Source: Bacteroidota bacterium
GTDB taxonomy: Bacteria; Bacteroidota; Bacteroidia; Sphingobacteriales; Sphingobacteriaceae
Assembly (NCBI GenBank): GCA_013286325.1
Contig: JABDFZ010000009.1
Coordinates: 1-52,330 of the forward strand
Length of the DNA: 52,330 nucleotides
Direction of reading: 5' to 3'
Each line of letters begins with the position of its first letter. Within the stretch, counting starts at the first letter, position 1. Positions 50,874 through 52,330 of this stretch are shown in pieces. A model generated the notes under the pieces. That model was not told the DNA's origin and made no database searches. It worked only from the letters and a program-made list of their open reading frames with translations. Position numbers and translations under genes: made by a program.

Positions 50874-51374
50874 TTACTTTTTTATTTTATTTAATCTTTT
50901 TGCGCGTCTGTCCTCATCCGGATCAATTTTAACAGGCATTATAGATATCTTGTTGATATATTCTTCGGGTAGCCCAGCATTTTTGGCTAATAATAATACT
51001 TTTTGATGGTACCAATCGTAAGGCAATAAGTGTGTGTTTACTGCATGGGGTTGTGCTACAAAGGCTTCAGCCATATAAATCTTATCATTCATATCCATAC
51101 AAGTAACAGGCTCAAGCTTAAAATCGATACTCCATGTTTCAGGATTGAAAAAATTGGATTTTTCTTTATCATCAAGTTCAATCAATACACCCCATACAGC
51201 ATCGTTCGGATCGCTGGATTGCAGGATGTTTGCTTTGGAAGATTGATCGTCAGCCGTTTTATTAAATATGAAATTATAACCGGGCAGCCTGGCTACCCCG
51301 ATCTTTCTGGCAGATGGAACTGTCTTCTTAAATCCCTCCACATCCATATTGCCGGCAAATGAAAATAATATCAT
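50874..51374 (-). CDS. Gamma-glutamylcyclotransferase-like protein
   Basis: This 166-residue protein has the cyclotransferase frame: opening ILFSFAGNMD, ARLPGYNFIFNKTADDQSSKANI, VWGVLIELDDKEKS with the Glu that corresponds to the catalytic acid of the family, then VTCMDMNDKIYMAEAFVAQ and PYDWYHQKVLLLAKNAGLPE. Family enzymes release 5-oxoproline from gamma-glutamyl peptides. The opening YGSN motif appears as FAGN, usual in bacterial variants. Activity is an inference. Confidence 0.85.
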   Translation of the reverse strand: MILFSFAGNMDVEGFKKTVPSARKIGVARLPGYNFIFNKTADDQSSKANILQSSDPNDAVWGVLIELDDKEKSNFFNPETWSIDFKLEPVTCMDMNDKIYMAEAFVAQPHAVNTHLLPYDWYHQKVLLLAKNAGLPEEYINKISIMPVKIDPDEDRRAKRLNKIKK

Positions 51375-51481
51375 AATGTATAAATAAGGATAGCTGTGTT
51401 TTGTTTTAACGTTTATGCAAACGGCTATATTATATACACTGCCCTAACACAAATTGTATCGTTGAGTATCAAGAAAATAAC

Positions 51482-51509
51482 AAAAAAGCCCCCCGATCCA
51501 TCGGGGAGC
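51482..51509 (-). terminator. Rho-independent terminator of gap
   Basis: On the minus strand GCTCCCCGAT-GG-ATCGGGGGGC (one mismatch) is followed by six U. It starts about 37 bases after the gap stop codon. Confidence 0.9.
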
Positions 51510-51545
51510 TCTCTTATCTTATTCTTTAATCCTGATTCTTGGTTC

Positions 51546-52330
<785 letters not shown>

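Overview
The window looks like a chromosomal segment of a soil or plant-associated Bacteroidota, most likely family Sphingobacteriaceae and near Mucilaginibacter. Four things point there. Nine start-proximal copies of the Bacteroidota -7 promoter box (TAnnTTTG) are visible. Shine-Dalgarno sites are mostly absent. The coding style is moderate in GC. The gene content fits too: Bacteroidota-type S1, PyrR, DUF6624, SYLF and CBM96 proteins and a GH65/GH13 maltodextrin locus. The genus is an inference; no rRNA or tRNA gene was seen.

Layout. 1-13 kb is mostly housekeeping: a partial serine hydrolase, the pyrimidine genes pyrR and pyrB (separated by a small four-helix-bundle gene bordered by repeats), an M24 aminopeptidase, an ACT-domain protein, rpsA with a 5' leader hairpin, an AcpH-like protein, tyrS, a type II toxin-antitoxin pair, a PH/SHOCT protein and a LuxE-like acyl-protein synthetase. 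13-17 kb holds a SYLF lipid-binding protein, a membrane protein, a large penicillin acylase and a small orphan gene.

17-25 kb is accessory. It carries a REP-associated tyrosine transposase (RAYT) framed by a perfect 44-bp inverted repeat, a perfect 58-bp direct repeat about 1.9 kb apart, further degenerate REP-like palindromes, several unrecognised secreted proteins, a DUF2130 protein, and a pair of cell-wall lytic enzymes (M15 peptidase and GH108 muramidase). 25-30 kb holds a Crp/Fnr regulator, an SDR-fold protein that lacks the whole catalytic triad, a double-glycine-leader six-cysteine peptide, a DUF6624 protein and a parallel beta-helix lipoprotein with a CBM96-like domain.

30.5-43.8 kb is a coherent alpha-glucan locus, all on the plus strand: GH13, beta-phosphoglucomutase, GH65 phosphorylase, a second GH13, an MFS sugar transporter, GH31 alpha-glucosidase and glycogen branching enzyme. 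Secreted GH13 enzymes would shorten glucans. Imported maltose would be phosphorolysed by GH65 to glucose plus beta-glucose 1-phosphate, which PgmB converts to glucose 6-phosphate. GH31 would trim oligosaccharides and GlgB would serve storage. No SusC/SusD pair or local regulator is in the window.

44-52 kb contains tandem small membrane proteins, a strikingly GC-rich probable horizontal acquisition (sugar-binding-like sensor domain plus 7TM, no output domain), a WYL regulator with a NIPSNAP protein, an MBOAT/SGNH acyltransferase pair, a gamma-glutamylcyclotransferase-like protein, and a partial gap gene cut by the window edge.
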